Source: Pleurostoma richardsiae
Lineage: Eukaryota > Ascomycota > Sordariomycetes > Calosphaeriales > Pleurostomataceae
Direction of reading: 5' to 3'
Assembly (NCBI GenBank): GCA_030052745.1
Contig: JANBVO010000001.1
Coordinates: forward strand, 868,001-932,000
DNA: 64,000 nt
In this document: positions 29,690-41,551 of the stretch, piece by piece
Layout: each line of letters begins with the position of its first letter
Numbering within the stretch: the stretch's first letter is position 1
Translations under genes and position numbers: made by a program
The notes under the pieces: generated by a model
Database searches by the model: none
The model's input: only the letters and a program-made list of their open reading frames with translations
Told to the model about the DNA's origin: nothing

Positions 29690-32600
29690 AGGCCTAGTTT
29701 GAGGGCATTCCGAGCCCTCAAACGCCGCTTTTTGGTAGGATTTTTGTAGTTGCATGGCTTCTGACCTATTATACCGGCCCTCTAAGCGCCAGTAGCCTAA
29801 ACGGGTGTGGTGGCCGGCGAAGTAGCGGTGAACGATGTACTGGGCTTGATTAACTATCATGTAGTAAACGTCTTCTAGGATGCCTTTGTACGTTCTTTTC
29901 GCCCTGTTTCTACTATGGAAGATATCTCCGGGTTTCCTAGTGATATTGGGTAGGATCTCCCTGCCCGTTCTGCCCTCCGGAAAGCTGCTCCTGACTTCCT
30001 GGCTACCGGTCGTGTACTGCGGAGTTAACCTAAACGGTTTGTCTACTTTGATGACTTACTACTTCGCGTAATAACGGTCGATATGCCTCCTAAAGGCAGG
30101 TCTAGGTCCGCCGGGAAAGAGGTTGTAAGAGTTAAGTTTACTGGGAAGGCGGTTGTAAAGGTTAAATTTAATGAAAAAGGGCTAAGGCGAGCTATTATTT
30201 CTAATAAATGCGCTGTTTAAGGGGAGGAAAGTGGATCGTAGAAAGCAAGGAAAATGTTAACTGGAAGGGCTTTTTTTCGATCTCGTAGCTTATTACGTCG
30301 GATATCGATATATAGTAGCCTAGAAGGGACCCCGGTTGTGGAAGAGGCCTCGGTTGTGGAAGAAGCCTTTGAGATCGATCTTATTAACGAGTTAAGTTCT
30401 CTAGTAGGGGTAGGGCAGTCCTTAGACTTTCCTAGGGAAACTTTATCCCTTAGGAGTAGTCCTAGGTTTATTAATAGTAACGAGGATGATCTATTCCGTA
30501 TATTATCGCTGCCGTTAATACGGTTTCGGGAGGTCGAGATAACTGGAAAGGTAACTGTTATATGGACCGGCACGGTTAAGGGTATAAAACCGCCGCCGCT
30601 ATTAACGTTCCTTTAGACTATCCCCGGCGGTAATCTCGAGTTTAAGTTAAGCTTTAAATAGAGAGAGATAACTAGCTAAACTAAAGTAATCGTTGACCGG
30701 TTTATTAGAGATAGTGAAGCTCGAGTTGAACTTGAATAGACCATAGTTACTGCCTATCGAAGAGCCCGGTTTAGTATATTAAACGCTAGATATTTAAACG
30801 TTGTTTTACCTACCGCTACTAGGGACTTCGGAAGGCTTGACTTTAACGCTATTATAAAGGCTTTCCTAGCCGGAGTTCCGTTATATTAACTCTTGTTAAC
30901 GTTTAGTTTCAAGCTGACGGCGTTATCGAAAAGGACTACCCTTTATACGTTATCCGGGAGGTTTTTAGGTAATATTAAATAGCCGTTCACACCCTCTCTA
31001 TCTCATCTTGCGAGACTTTCTATTGCCGGAACGCCAGGCTCGGTACAGTAAGAGGTCGAAGAGCTCTTCGCGCCTTCAACGTCAAAGAAGAGATCGACTT
31101 CAGAGCAAATGACGGCCCAGCACACGCAAAAGACGATACTAACGAGAGACGCGTTTACGGCCCTTCATAGGGAGAAATCGTGTCAGGACCCCTTCAGGTA
31201 CCGCAACCACCCAGGGGCTAACGCAGGGGCCCCGGGCTATTGTTACGTTGACCCCAAAAGCGGCCGCCACTTGAAGATGAACTACAAAGATATAGAGCAG
31301 TAGACAGAGGTTATATCTGACGGGTAAACGAGCTATAATAATCCCCCAGCGAGTGTTCTCATGAGAATTCTCCGAGTTAAAATCGAAAGCCAATAGAGAG
31401 GAGATGAGGGCGCTGAGAGCGTAGCCGGCCTCCCTAATCCGTTATTTAATTAAAGGGGGTAAGGCCGAGGGAAAGGAAGTCGATATAAAACTAGGACGAA
31501 CGGTACGATATATAATATTAATAACTTTTCTAGTATCGAGCTTTTTATTTAATAAAGCGTACAGTTAGCTTTTATTAAACTCTTTATCGGCGGCCGCGGG
31601 CTTTTTCTTTTAGTTCCGTAGTTCCTACCGTTAACGTCTATGCCGTCTATTACTTCCGGTTATACTCCTTCTATTAGACTCTTTCCTACTGGAACTAAGG
31701 CCCTTTTAGCTGGACCGGCGCCTGTAATAGGCGTTATAAGGAGCTTACTAAGGCCGTTTATGTTTCGGTTTTCTTTACTTATAATGCTAGAAGGAGTAGA
31801 CGTTGACGGCTTAAGGTATAAATTCTTTCGGACTTTTCGACGGACCGAGCTATTTAATTTAACTTAAGTGGATAAGAGTAAACGGCTGGAATTAACGTTA
31901 GAGACTGAAGGTATTCCGTTATCGAGATTAGGTTCTTTACTAGATCTTTAGTTTTCGTATAGGAATTTCGGCTGTTATTTTATTAAAACGTTCCGGACTT
32001 ACTTTAAGCGTTTTATCGAGGTTAAACGGGTGGTTGTAAGTGATAAGAGAGCTATAATAGCGCTAGTTGAAGTTATAACAAATGACGGTAACGGCCGGGT
32101 TAAAGGTAGTTTAACTAGGCTTAGTGAAAGTAAGTGCTTCTAAGTGCTTAGATTTTAACTTTAGTAGTAATTTCCTCCGCTTCAATAACGTTTAACGTCG
32201 ATTTAATTCGTATAGGCTCTTAATCTAAGCTTTATATTTAATAGGTTAAAAGAGATTTATATTCGCGAGCTTATATATTTATAGAAGAAGAAGTAGTAAG
32301 TATAAAAGTTAGTAAAAGTAACGTTATCTTTTACTTTCCTATAAGTAATTTTAACTGCTTCTATTTTAGTTATTTACCTTTTAATAGAGGTTATTATTTT
32401 TTTAATTCAAGTACTCGAACCTTACGAAAATAGCCCCGGATAGTTTTACGGCGCGTAAATACTACGTAAACATAATTAAGGAAGAATTACCGTTATTCTT
32501 CGTTATACGTTTAATTATTTGCTTAGTACTAGTAATAACGCCGGATATATGTCTTTAAGTCCTTAAAAAAGGCCTCGATTAAATTAAAGTCCGAGGAATA

Positions 32601-33536
32601 CGGCGGTAAATATACTAACTTAACTTTATAACCGTTATAAATGTTTCGGATTAAGTTATAATAGTGGAACGATATATTATCCAGTACTAGGACAGATTTA
32701 GGCCTGGGAAATAACGTTGTTTTAAATAAAACGTAATCTTTAAACTATAAGAAAAACCCCTAAGTATCTATATTATTCGCATATATAACGACAGTTATTA
32801 CACTTTCTAAGGTTAAGGCCAGGAGGATTTAATAGCGACGACTACGCCGTTTAAGGGTAACCTCTACCGGGTTTAGCCTTCGGGAAGCCTAACTCGTACG
32901 TTTCTTTCTATCGTATTTATCGACCTCTAACTTGTTAAGAAAGACGAATTAGTTAGGCTTATAGTCTAATATCGAGTAGAAATATTAGCCTCGTAGTTCT
33001 TCGTTATGTTTAGAAGTTATCCGCTTGAGCTTTTTGTTTATCTAGTCTACGGCCTTTAGATGGCGGTAAATCGTAGATATATAGACCCGGAAACTAAACA
33101 TTTCGTACAGATACTACTACATCTCGTCTAAGTAGCGGTCGTTCTTTTCGTAGAGGACGTTAATGAGCGCTTATATAGTAATTAGGGGGGTAAAACTATA
33201 GATTGACTCCGTTTAGGAGATAGGGCTACCTACTTTTATATGTACGTCTGTTAGTTTTTAGCTCTTTTTGAAGCTTCGGGGGATAACTATCGAGCTAGTT
33301 ATGTCTTCCTGCTTGCGAAGGATCTGTACGTAACGAACAGTACAGCCAGCTATCACGGAAATATCTTTGTTATTGAAGAGCTCGCTATGTAGACAGACCT
33401 GGATAAGGGCTTTCTGGTTGCTTGTCAGTAGCCGGACTATGGCTTCAAGCCTACGGTTAGGTCCGCAATAGCCGACTGCGCGTATAGAGAATAACCTTAC
33501 GCTTAATAGAGCCGAATTGGGCGAGAAACGCGTCTG

Positions 33537-33634
33537 GGAAGTCCAAAATATCGCGATTTTGGCGATATGAGGAATTGGGATGTGTGCGGGGAGATGAAAA
33601 AAGTGGGGGGCGAACACGAGCTTGCAATAGACAG
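33537..33634 (-). repeat. Right terminal inverted repeat of the transposon (98 bp)
   Basis: Partner of 29592-29689. A TA dinucleotide follows directly at 33635-33636. Confidence 0.9.
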
Positions 33635-33636
33635 TA

Positions 33637-34050
33637 TGATGTGTGCTGCCCGGCTTCGGGCCAGCTGGCTGGGTTCCCCGCACGCCAAATGCTGATCGAT
33701 CTTGTCGGCGGCGGGTTGCCCTTTTAGACGAGACAGCATCTATATCAGCGAGGCCGCCCCGCTCCTTCGACGAGCCTAGTTGCGTCTCTCTATCCCAAAG
33801 AGTTGCCTCTTTTCACCAACGGCGCATTTTTGCCGTCCTCAACTGGCTCTGAGGTTGCCCCCACGCCCCGGACCAAGTTTCCCCAGATGTCTGCAGCCGG
33901 ACGGAATTTCCGAGGCGGGACAGCCGGTTGTGATGTACGTGAGAGTCCCGTAGCTGCTGGTGACCCCTCTTCCAGGGACGCACAATGATTCAGCTGACGC
34001 GATGACCACCGGAAGGCTTGTCGCATAAGGCACGTACTTCTGCAAACCTG
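33637..34050. other. Short intergenic region right of the transposon
   Basis: 414 bp, GC-rich, with CGG-N5-CCG and CGG-N9-CCG overlaps at about 33898-33915. No clear coding exon; a missing first exon of the regulator at 34051 could lie here. Confidence 0.35.
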
Positions 34051-36312
34051 ATGTTTTCTGCTACTTCGCGTGCCCGGTCACAAGCTCCTGTTGCTGACCG
34101 CGAGGGCTCCATTCCCCTCGTCCAGTCATTTAAAGTGTAAGTGGGAAACGTTCTCCGAGATCTACGGCAGCATCTAATCCCTGCGCAGGTGGTAAAGGAC
34201 ACCCCTGCGCCCGGTGCGCGAGGAAAGGCATTCGTTGTGTCTACGACAGCGGGACAAACTTCCGCTTTCGCCACATCTCCACGTCCAGGTAAGGTCTCCC
34301 ACGTCGCCCAGCTATTTCCGGCCCGGTGTTGATCTTGACTACAGCGGCAACGTCAAGTCCCAGTATGCATTTCGCGAGGACCAGCAGTGGTGCCCAACTT
34401 CGAGCAAGAGGATCAGATTCGTTGATGAGAGTGAAGACGTGGCAAATATCTACGGAGATGACGATGCCGAACCAGATGAGATTGCCGAGCTCGCCAAGGA
34501 GGCAGTAGGCGACAGCAGCCCGTCTGCCACAAGCCATTCACAGCCTACGCCTACACAAGGCCCAATCTGGCCCGAAACGGGTCGTTCTGGAGTGGCCACG
34601 GAGCCTAACTGGGACGTCTCACCGCAACAAAACAGCCGAAACCGGTTCCAAGCCAGCTTTGCAGGCACGCGCTGTGCTTCCTTTTCTATCCAGGAGATCC
34701 GGAGCCCGACGGCAACGGACAGCTGTGCTTCTGGCAGCACAGAGGTCCAGAGCTCTAATCAGGCCGAGACACCGGCCCTTACTCTGCCGTGCGCCGAGCG
34801 TTGGGAGGCCGAGCTGATGCGGCACTTCACGGACCGCATTGCTCCAATCTTCGATCTCTGCAACCCGGATCAGTATTTCTCATCGACTATCCCGCAGATC
34901 GCGCTCGCGTTCCCCGTCCTACTCAACGCCGTCTTTGCCGTCTCAGAAAAGCACTTGGTCTACTCTCAGCACGCTGGTTCCCAAACTGGGAGGGCGCGAA
35001 AGTATTTCGATGAATGTACACAAAACATCGCACGTATGTCGGCGGAGCAAGCCCCAGGCGTGAACGGGAGTCTCTCCGCCGCTGTCGTTTTGCTGTCATT
35101 CTGCGAATCTATAGAAGGTACTGTATTATCGGTTGTACCTTTCCCACTTTCTTCTCGTTGACCGCGAACATGCCTTGGCTACTTCTGCCTCCTCGTAGAC
35201 TGTAGCGTGGACCGTCCTGGGAGGGAATGTTCATCGTTCTCGCAGATCACTGTCACTAATCCCTCGTCCGTCTCATACAGTGCCCTTACCCGACCCGGAC
35301 GCATTAAAGCCGCCCCAAAAAACATGCACTCTTCTACACTCAATCACAGAATCGGCTTTGGCTGGTGCGTTGCACAGCGCAGTCTTCTGGGCCGGCCTTC
35401 GCCAGGCCATCTATGCCGCCATGATCAAGCAGACTCCTATCACCCCATTCATACCATGCCACCTTCTCGACCATCCCCTCGAGCCTGCGGAAGATCACGT
35501 TTGGGCGAACAGGATGGTCGCGCACTTGTTGAGCGTCATCTCTTACTGCTTTGGCGATGACAAGCGCCCGTCTACTTACGATTCTCTTTGCAGTTACGCC
35601 GCGGCATGGACGGAAGCCAAGCCATCGTCCTTCTCGCCCGTCTTCGCGAGGCAAAAGCCGAGAGAGGGCGGGACTTTTCCTGAGATATTGCTTCTTAGCG
35701 AAGCCGCCGTGGTCGGAACGCAGTATTACCACCTCGCGCGGATTCTTCTCACCGCACACAACCCAAAGATGCCGCGACTAGGCAAGGGACAGAGGCTTGC
35801 GGCGAGCCTGATGGTTGTTAGTGCCATTGCCCCCCTTACACCTGATTTTGGTGAGAGACTGTGAGATAAGTGCTGATATGTGGTTTCCAGGATGAGATCA
35901 AGAAAGATGTTAGCGTCATCTGTGGCATAGCAGAGTCGATTGGCAAGGTCAATCCTGCCTACGTGTACGTTTCATCCCGATTACTCTCGATGAGCGAACT
36001 ACTATATACTCACTAAATGATGAAGCGCCGCGTCCATGGCTGTTGCCCTTGGTGGAGATAACTTCACCCGTCGTGACGAGCACGAAGCGCTGTTCAGCAT
36101 CCTCATAGAGACGGAAAAGGAGTATGGGTGGTCTACGTCTTTGGTGTAAGTGCCCTCCCTAGTATCTGTCAGACACGCTCAACCTACCATCCAATCTACT
36201 GGGGTCCTGACTTCATGCAAGTCAACAGCACATGAAAGAGGCATGGGAGTGGCCTAGTGATACCGTTATATATCGTCCTAGTTCGTCCAAGATATCGATA
36301 CCTGCCCGATGA
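34051..36312 (+). CDS. Zn2Cys6-type fungal transcription factor with degenerate first half-cluster
   Basis: Proposed exons 34051-34076, 34126-34136, 34189-34288, 34345-35117, 35281-35850, 35907-35964, 36026-36145 and 36222-36312, all in phase, 582 aa. The start is uncertain. The joined N-terminus reads MFSATSRARHLKCG, KGHPCARC and ARKGIRC. Cys 13, 19, 22 and 29 fit a Zn2Cys6 cluster exactly, but the first two ligands are Ser3 and Ser6 at the right spacing. It continues FRFRHIS, an acidic linker (EDVANIYGDDDAEPDE) and the middle-homology region of fungal regulators (ALTLPCAERWEAELMRHFTDRIAPIFDL), ending KEYGWSTSLV and MKEAWEWP. The 163-bp gap 35118-35280 may hide one small extra exon (about 35199-35228). 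The family is nuclear and DNA binding. It is convergent with the reductase gene. Confidence 0.7.
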
Positions 36313-36481
36313 CCAATTGGTTCCTGGGCTCCTCGCATCTGCTCCCTGTGCATGTTCTTGTAGATAGATTGCGTCCCAGATTAAGACAAGACTCCATTCA
36401 AGTGCTCGATGCGGTTTGGTACTGTACTCCTCCACAGGACTTCGTGCACAATGCGCTAGAAACTTGCTCATTCTCTGTGCA

Positions 36482-38709
36482 TTATCCCCAGACGTCCTCC
36501 TGCCACTTCCGAGTCCGCTTCATGCCCTCACTCCACTCCCGCGTCTGCGTCTCGTCCCACCCCTTCTCACTCCTCATAGCCTCGCTCACCGCCGTCCCAG
36601 CGTCGCGCGCCATCGCCGCCCGGCCGCAGAAGTACAGGTTCGCGTCATCCGTCAGCATGCTCACCACTTCGCTGCCTCGCTCCCGCACGCGGTCCTGCAC
36701 GTAGGCACGCTTTCCCTCTTCCTGCCGGGAGAAGGCCGTCACGACACGCAGCTTGCCCCGGAGCGCCGCCTCCATCTCTTCCAGTTCGTCTCTGTAAATG
36801 TAGTCCTCGTCCGGTCGCCTGCAGCCGAAGAAGAGCAGCATGGCTCCGACCGGCTTGCCCACGGTCTGCAACCGCAGCCGCTCTGCGATGAAGGCGCGGA
36901 ATGGCGCTAGGCCTGTGCCGGACGCGATCATGACGAGAGGGCACGAGGCCTGGACGGGGAGGCGGAACTTGGACTGCCGCACGTGCGCGTGCACGCGGCA
37001 ACCGGCGAGAGTGCGCACAGGGTCCGGCATGCTGTAGGTCAGGCCATCCGGATGCTGAGGGTGGCCGGCGTCATCAGCCCGAGACAGTGCGAGCAGGAAG
37101 TTTGTCGCGAGGCCCGGGATTGAGCTGGGCGTTGGACCGACTAGTAGGGTGTCAGAGACCGAGACGGTGATGGAGGGTCTGCGCGGTGAGATGACACTCG
37201 AGGAAGAAATAGAGTAGTAGCGAGGCTGGGTGCGCGGCAGCGTCTCGATGAGGTAAGAGACGGGGAGGTTCGACCAGGTGGTGCCAGCTTCGCACGCTGT
37301 GGCGAGTTCAAGCAACCTGCCGATGTTGACATGGGTGGTGGACAGGAAGTGCGAGTACGTGTCCTTGTCCTTGCTCTTTTCCAGGAGAAATGTCTTCGTA
37401 GCCGGGGATGGGGCGAACTGCACCAGGCTGCGCAGGATATCTCGAGGAATGGGAGCACAGATCTCCAGGTAATGGCGGAAGAGCGTGTCGATCGTGAGCG
37501 GCGTCGGCACCTTGACCTTGCCGGCTGGGTCGAGCGCCCGCACGGTGATAGGCACATGGCGGCGTTCCGAGAGCCCCAGCACGCTGATGAGCCGCTCAAC
37601 TTCCTGGTCTGGGTTTACTGGCCAGACGGCTAGATGGTCTCCTGTCCGGTATTTGACTTGCGGCTGGTCGTTGAGGTCAAGTTCCAGGTGCAGGCACCTT
37701 CGGCCAGCGGAGGCGAACAGGTCGCAGGATCTCTGAATCGGCAGAGCCTTGATGGGCGAAACAGCCGCAGACTTCCCGGTTCCCTTGACTAAGTGCACTG
37801 GCTCTCCGGCGTGCAGGTCAGCCAGCTGCAAGGAGTCGTCTTCCACCACTTCCAGAGATGCATCATAACTGGCTTCATGCTCCTCTAGGAGGAGTCGGTC
37901 GTGGAAGAAAGCAAAGAGCTCCTCAGTCCACGCAAGGAAATCCTCCGTGGTTGTGCCCGTGGCGTCGTCAGCCCTGCCGACAGTCGCTAGGCGCTGCGCA
38001 TCACATTTTACCAGAGCAGCGTCTGACACGTCAACAACACGATTGTAGTGAGGGTAATCGCTGTTCCCGAGCCCAAAGATGCCATAGCGAAGAGAGGACA
38101 GAGAATCCTTGGGCAAGCGTGTCAGCCAGTCCAAAAATGCCGTGGCGTTGTCGCTGGGGTCACCATCGCCGTAGGTCGAGAGGATGAAGATGGCAATCTT
38201 ATCCCGGGGAATCTGGGCGATGCTTTCTGGGTCGAAGTCTGACAGGTCTGCTGTCAGTGCCTCCAAACAGAAGCGCTGGTGCAGCTCCCGTGTGAGCCGG
38301 TGGGCAAACCTCTCTCCCCTGCCGGACTGAGAACCAAAGAAAACAACAGCGTCCTTGCCCTAAGACACGACACATTAGTCCGATAGCTAAGTGAGTGCCA
38401 AGTGATTGTGTGCCCGAGGGATCTTACGAGCTCCTCCAATCTTTGCGCGATGTTCCGGGTCGTAGCGTTTGCACCATGGCGCGCGGCATCGTCTGCCTGC
38501 GGCCTCTCGTAGTATATATAACGATAAGGGTCCGGCTTGTCCCATGTATGCTCACGAAGCAGCCAGGCCACAGAGGTCAGACCCGCTGCTGTTAGAATAG
38601 CGACGTCGGCATATCCTGACGGCACAGCGAGCTTCAGGAGGGAGGAGAGACTCCGGGTGACGTTGAAGTCGTCACTTGCAAATACGTCCATCATAACAGG
38701 GTGCGCCAT
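36482..38709 (-). CDS. NADPH-cytochrome P450 reductase-like diflavin protein
   Basis: Exons 38428-38709 and 36482-38359, intron 68 bp, 719 aa. The N-terminal anchor is YADVAILTAAGLTSVAWLL. FMN domain: VFFGSQSGRGERFAH (GSQTGTAE in the housekeeping enzyme), LSTYGDGDPSDNA and FGLGNSDYPHYN. FAD domain: QPRYYSISSSS. NADPH domain: IASGTGLAPFRAFIAERL and YFCGRAAMARDAG, ending RTRKWQEDVWG with the usual DVW near the C-terminus. It passes electrons from NADPH through FAD and FMN to microsomal P450s. Changes such as GDGDPSD for GEGDPTD suggest a paralogue rather than the main genomic copy. A P450 lies 7 kb away across the transposon, so a dedicated partnership is likely (inference). Confidence 0.9.
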
Positions 38710-39281
38710 TAGATAGAAAGCTGAACATCAACTCAAGAGCGTGTGCATCTTGAATTGTTCAGTTACGGGATAGGGAACATGCCACAGAAGAGCCAGTATA
38801 TAAGACCGCACCTAGACAGTTGGAACTATACAGCTAGAAAACCATCTAGGGGTCCAGGGAAGGACGATCTTCCCCGGCTACTCTACTGTTTGTTCGATGC
38901 TTGGTGGGTCGGCCTTGGGTGAGACGCCCGCTCATCTTCTCGATCCGGCAAGACATGCCCGGAAAACGCCAGCTGCAAAACTCGCCGAATATCACCAAAT
39001 GTGCGGGGAAATATCCCAAATTCGATCAGAGCAACGTTTCCCTTTTCCAGCAAACATCTGAGCTAGCCTTCCTACACTCTGGACTTGCCGTTCCGGTCCT
39101 CTCTCCAGTATTAACACTTGTCAACAGATCACGCATTTACCAGCCGAAGTAAGAGTGGAATAATCGATTAATATGACCAACTTCTCCGCAGAGCTAATGA
39201 CAATTGCCTGTATTCTCGCTACAAGCCATCAGACCCTGCAAGCTCTCTCGGATAATGTTTACCATTAGAGCGCTTCAACCT
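38710..39281. promoter_or_regulatory. Reductase promoter region
   Basis: 572 bp between the reductase start and the 3' end of the next regulator gene. It holds a CGG-N10-CCG palindrome at 38946-38961 (spacer CAAGACATGC), 237 bp upstream of the reductase start, without the full cluster core. Confidence 0.45.
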
Positions 39282-40999
39282 TCAAGGTGTTTTATAAGAT
39301 GTCCAGTCTCCAGAAGGGAGGCTGTTACTATCAAGAGACCACTGCGCCATCAGCTTGTTCATGATATGTCCCGTCCGCCATCCTGTCCTTTTCTCAAACC
39401 CCCTAAAAAAGTCGAGTGTCCCTTCCTGTTCCCTCCTCTCGGTCAGGCTCGGACCAACTAAAAGATTTACGTGTTAGAGGCGCACTCTTTAGATCCAGAC
39501 CGGATAACTTGCGGGATCTACGACAACGTACGCACTTGAAGTGTGTGGGACGCCGTGAAGGCGGCTGCGATGACAGAGGTGTTGCTCATAGCAAGCCCGA
39601 CCACCATGCGGAGATTATTGGCCACGATTCGCTGACATATGGTGAGCAAGGCTATGACAATGCAAGGTTTCTCTCGTTCAGGAGTCCCCTTACGTCGGCT
39701 TGTCTCCTTCTCCAGAACGCCCCAAAGGAAGGCACCCACAGCTGCGGGTTAAACATGGTGAGCAACATCCGAGCAATGTGGTAATGCTGATAGCTGATGA
39801 CTGCATTGTTCATGGTGTTAGAACTACCATGTGACTTCCTTATCCCACCGCCGGCGGTCTGGACGAAAGCTCACCATGGGCTCGTTGGGCCATCCACATG
39901 GCGGGGAACACGGATGCCCTGCTATCTTCTGAGAGGTCCACCCATAGAGGCCGGGCCTCCGGAGGTTGCAACTCGGGCCACTGCTCGACGCTCTCGTTGA
40001 GCTCCTCCCACTGGGCTAGGTCCAGGCAGCCGCCCGGCTGAAAGGAGAGGGCCAACGCTTGGGCGCAGAGAAACACAGCTCGGTTGGCAAGTGCTTCGGC
40101 GTCGTCTTCTAGAAACGAGCGTGAGCGCTTGTAGAATTCCAGGTCGATGCAGAGAGGCTGTGCGTGGGTCAGGGACCAGTAGATGTCTTGCCGGAGGACA
40201 ACCCAGCTGGCAGCTTCCCCGAGGCCCCCGGTCGCCGCAAAACTAGACATCGAGTTGAGGATCCGCGAGCTGCCGTGGAGGTGGGTACCCGTGTCGCCAT
40301 CTAGAGTGGAGGCCCATTAGGTCACCAATGCAACAGCACGGGGTTATCGGGCTGCGTTCTTACCACACATTTCCTCGTAGAGACGTAAGATGACAATGGC
40401 GGCGAGAATATCCTCAGTCAAGGCTCCGATGGGACCATCCAGGATGGGGATTAATATCCGAAGTGCCTGGCCGTAGTAGACAGCGGAGTCGTCGTCCTCC
40501 GCGTCGGAGACTAGGTTCAGTTGACGGGAGGAGAAGGCCAGTATGGAATATGTGATAAGTGGGAAATGACACGCTCTCCGAGGTACCTCTCTTCCAAAAT
40601 GCCGTTTTCGATCACAGATATCAAGCTAGGCTAGGGGTTATTCCTGGTTGTTCCGGTCAGGGAAGATCGGAGTACAAGGGTAGACGTTACCCATGAAGAG
40701 AGCTCATGGATATAGTACATGAACAGTCTTGCTTCTTTGGGATCCTCAAACGGAAGTGCCTTTATTGGCCGGGGCATGGCTTGATCGTCGATCCAGGACG
40801 AGCTTTGGAAGAGTCGGTCCCCAATCCTAGACACCGCATCAGCAGCGGTAATCTCCAGTGGCAAGTCTTAGAAAAGGTACTGCTCTTACCGGGAACCAGA
40901 GGCCTCATATTCATTGTCTGCGGCTGGCGGGGGTGTTAGGGCGTCAAACAATGAAGGCAAATTGAGTGTCCAGGGACGGTCTCCTAGGCTGTCGGGCAT
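39282..40999 (-). CDS. Fungal transcription-factor-like protein (Fungal_trans_2/DUF3468 type) lacking a zinc cluster
   Basis: Seven exons: 40890-40999, 40691-40826, 40364-40625, 39875-40300, 39694-39800, 39532-39631 and 39282-39457, all in phase, 438 aa. It begins MPDSLGDRPWTLNLPSLFDAL and runs straight into the regulator body: LFMYYIHELSSWLDICDRKRHF, FPLITYSILAFSSRQL, VYYGQALRILIPIL, ASWVVLRQDIYWSLTH, YQHYHIARMLLTMFNP and RIVANNLRMVVGLAMSN. This matches the C-terminal regulatory domain of Zn2Cys6 proteins such as those with PF11951, but no CxxC zinc-cluster exon was found upstream to 41.5 kb. It could be a co-regulator or a truncated gene. It is divergent from the inositol/sugar carrier. Confidence 0.75.
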
Positions 41000-41551
41000 G
41001 GCGGAGGAGCAGAAAGCCGATGTTGTATCGAAAGCCCGCCTGGCTATGGAGTAGTGACTGTGCCAGAGACTTTTATGAGATCACAGGAGAGTGATTGATC
41101 AATATGTCAAAGTCAAGGAAGGGAGCTCCGGATGCCATGTCGTCCACGAGTTGCCCGTATATATCAAAAGAGGTGATTTCTGTCCGAGCAAACCCCGCCA
41201 GAGACCTCCACCTCCGCACCCTCCCCCGCAATACCCCGGATCCGCCCCCGCGTATGTAACGTCTCGCAGGGCCGCAGCCAAGGACCAACAGGGATATGGT
41301 AAATGTAAGCCGAGATAGGCATCACCACAAGGGCTCAATGATAAGTACGACGCGAGTTCCGGCTGTCGTTGCGCCCGCTTTCTCTACTTGACTATGAGCA
41401 ACCTGACACGCATCGTCGCCCCATCACAGACCTGAGCACTCACTCATCCCGTTTGTTGACAACTGGCACTTATAAAATCATCCCCATATTGTCTTGTGCG
41501 CCGTGTTGAATCTTGTACATCGTGTTGCACACCGATCTGAACATATCTATC
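41000..41551. promoter_or_regulatory. Divergent promoter of regulator-like gene and MFS carrier
   Basis: 552 bp between two start codons. No zinc-cluster exon and no copy of the cluster motif were seen. Confidence 0.45.

Larger units (their letters stand above)
29590..33636. mobile_element. Tc1/mariner-superfamily DNA transposon, 4.04 kb, RIP-decayed
   Basis: TA at 29590-29591 and 33635-33636 flank 98-bp terminal inverted repeats that start CTGTCTATTGCAAGCTCG. On the minus strand, 33258-33480 codes a helix-turn-helix-like piece (LLTSNQKALIQVCLHSELF, then GCTVRYVQILRK), and about 32535-32705 codes VLVLDNISFH with YLPPYSSDFNLIEAFF, the D and final D/E region of a DDE transposase; stops are frequent between. 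The interior is rich in TpA and poor in CpA/TpG (about 30.6-33.2 kb), the footprint of RIP. It is about twice the usual 1.8-2 kb size; 29.7-32.4 kb is extra DNA of unknown origin with only short frames (for example 30254-30616 and 31640-31867). It looks non-autonomous now. Confidence 0.85.

Noticed and set aside
29590-33636. LTR retroelement or LINE
   Set aside because: Ends are inverted, not direct; flanks are TA; the only recognisable relic is DDE transposase of the Tc1/mariner type.
38946-38961. CGG-N10-CCG site upstream of the P450 reductase as a fifth cluster operator
   Set aside because: The spacer CAAGACATGC does not fit the core in either orientation; one such site is expected by chance.
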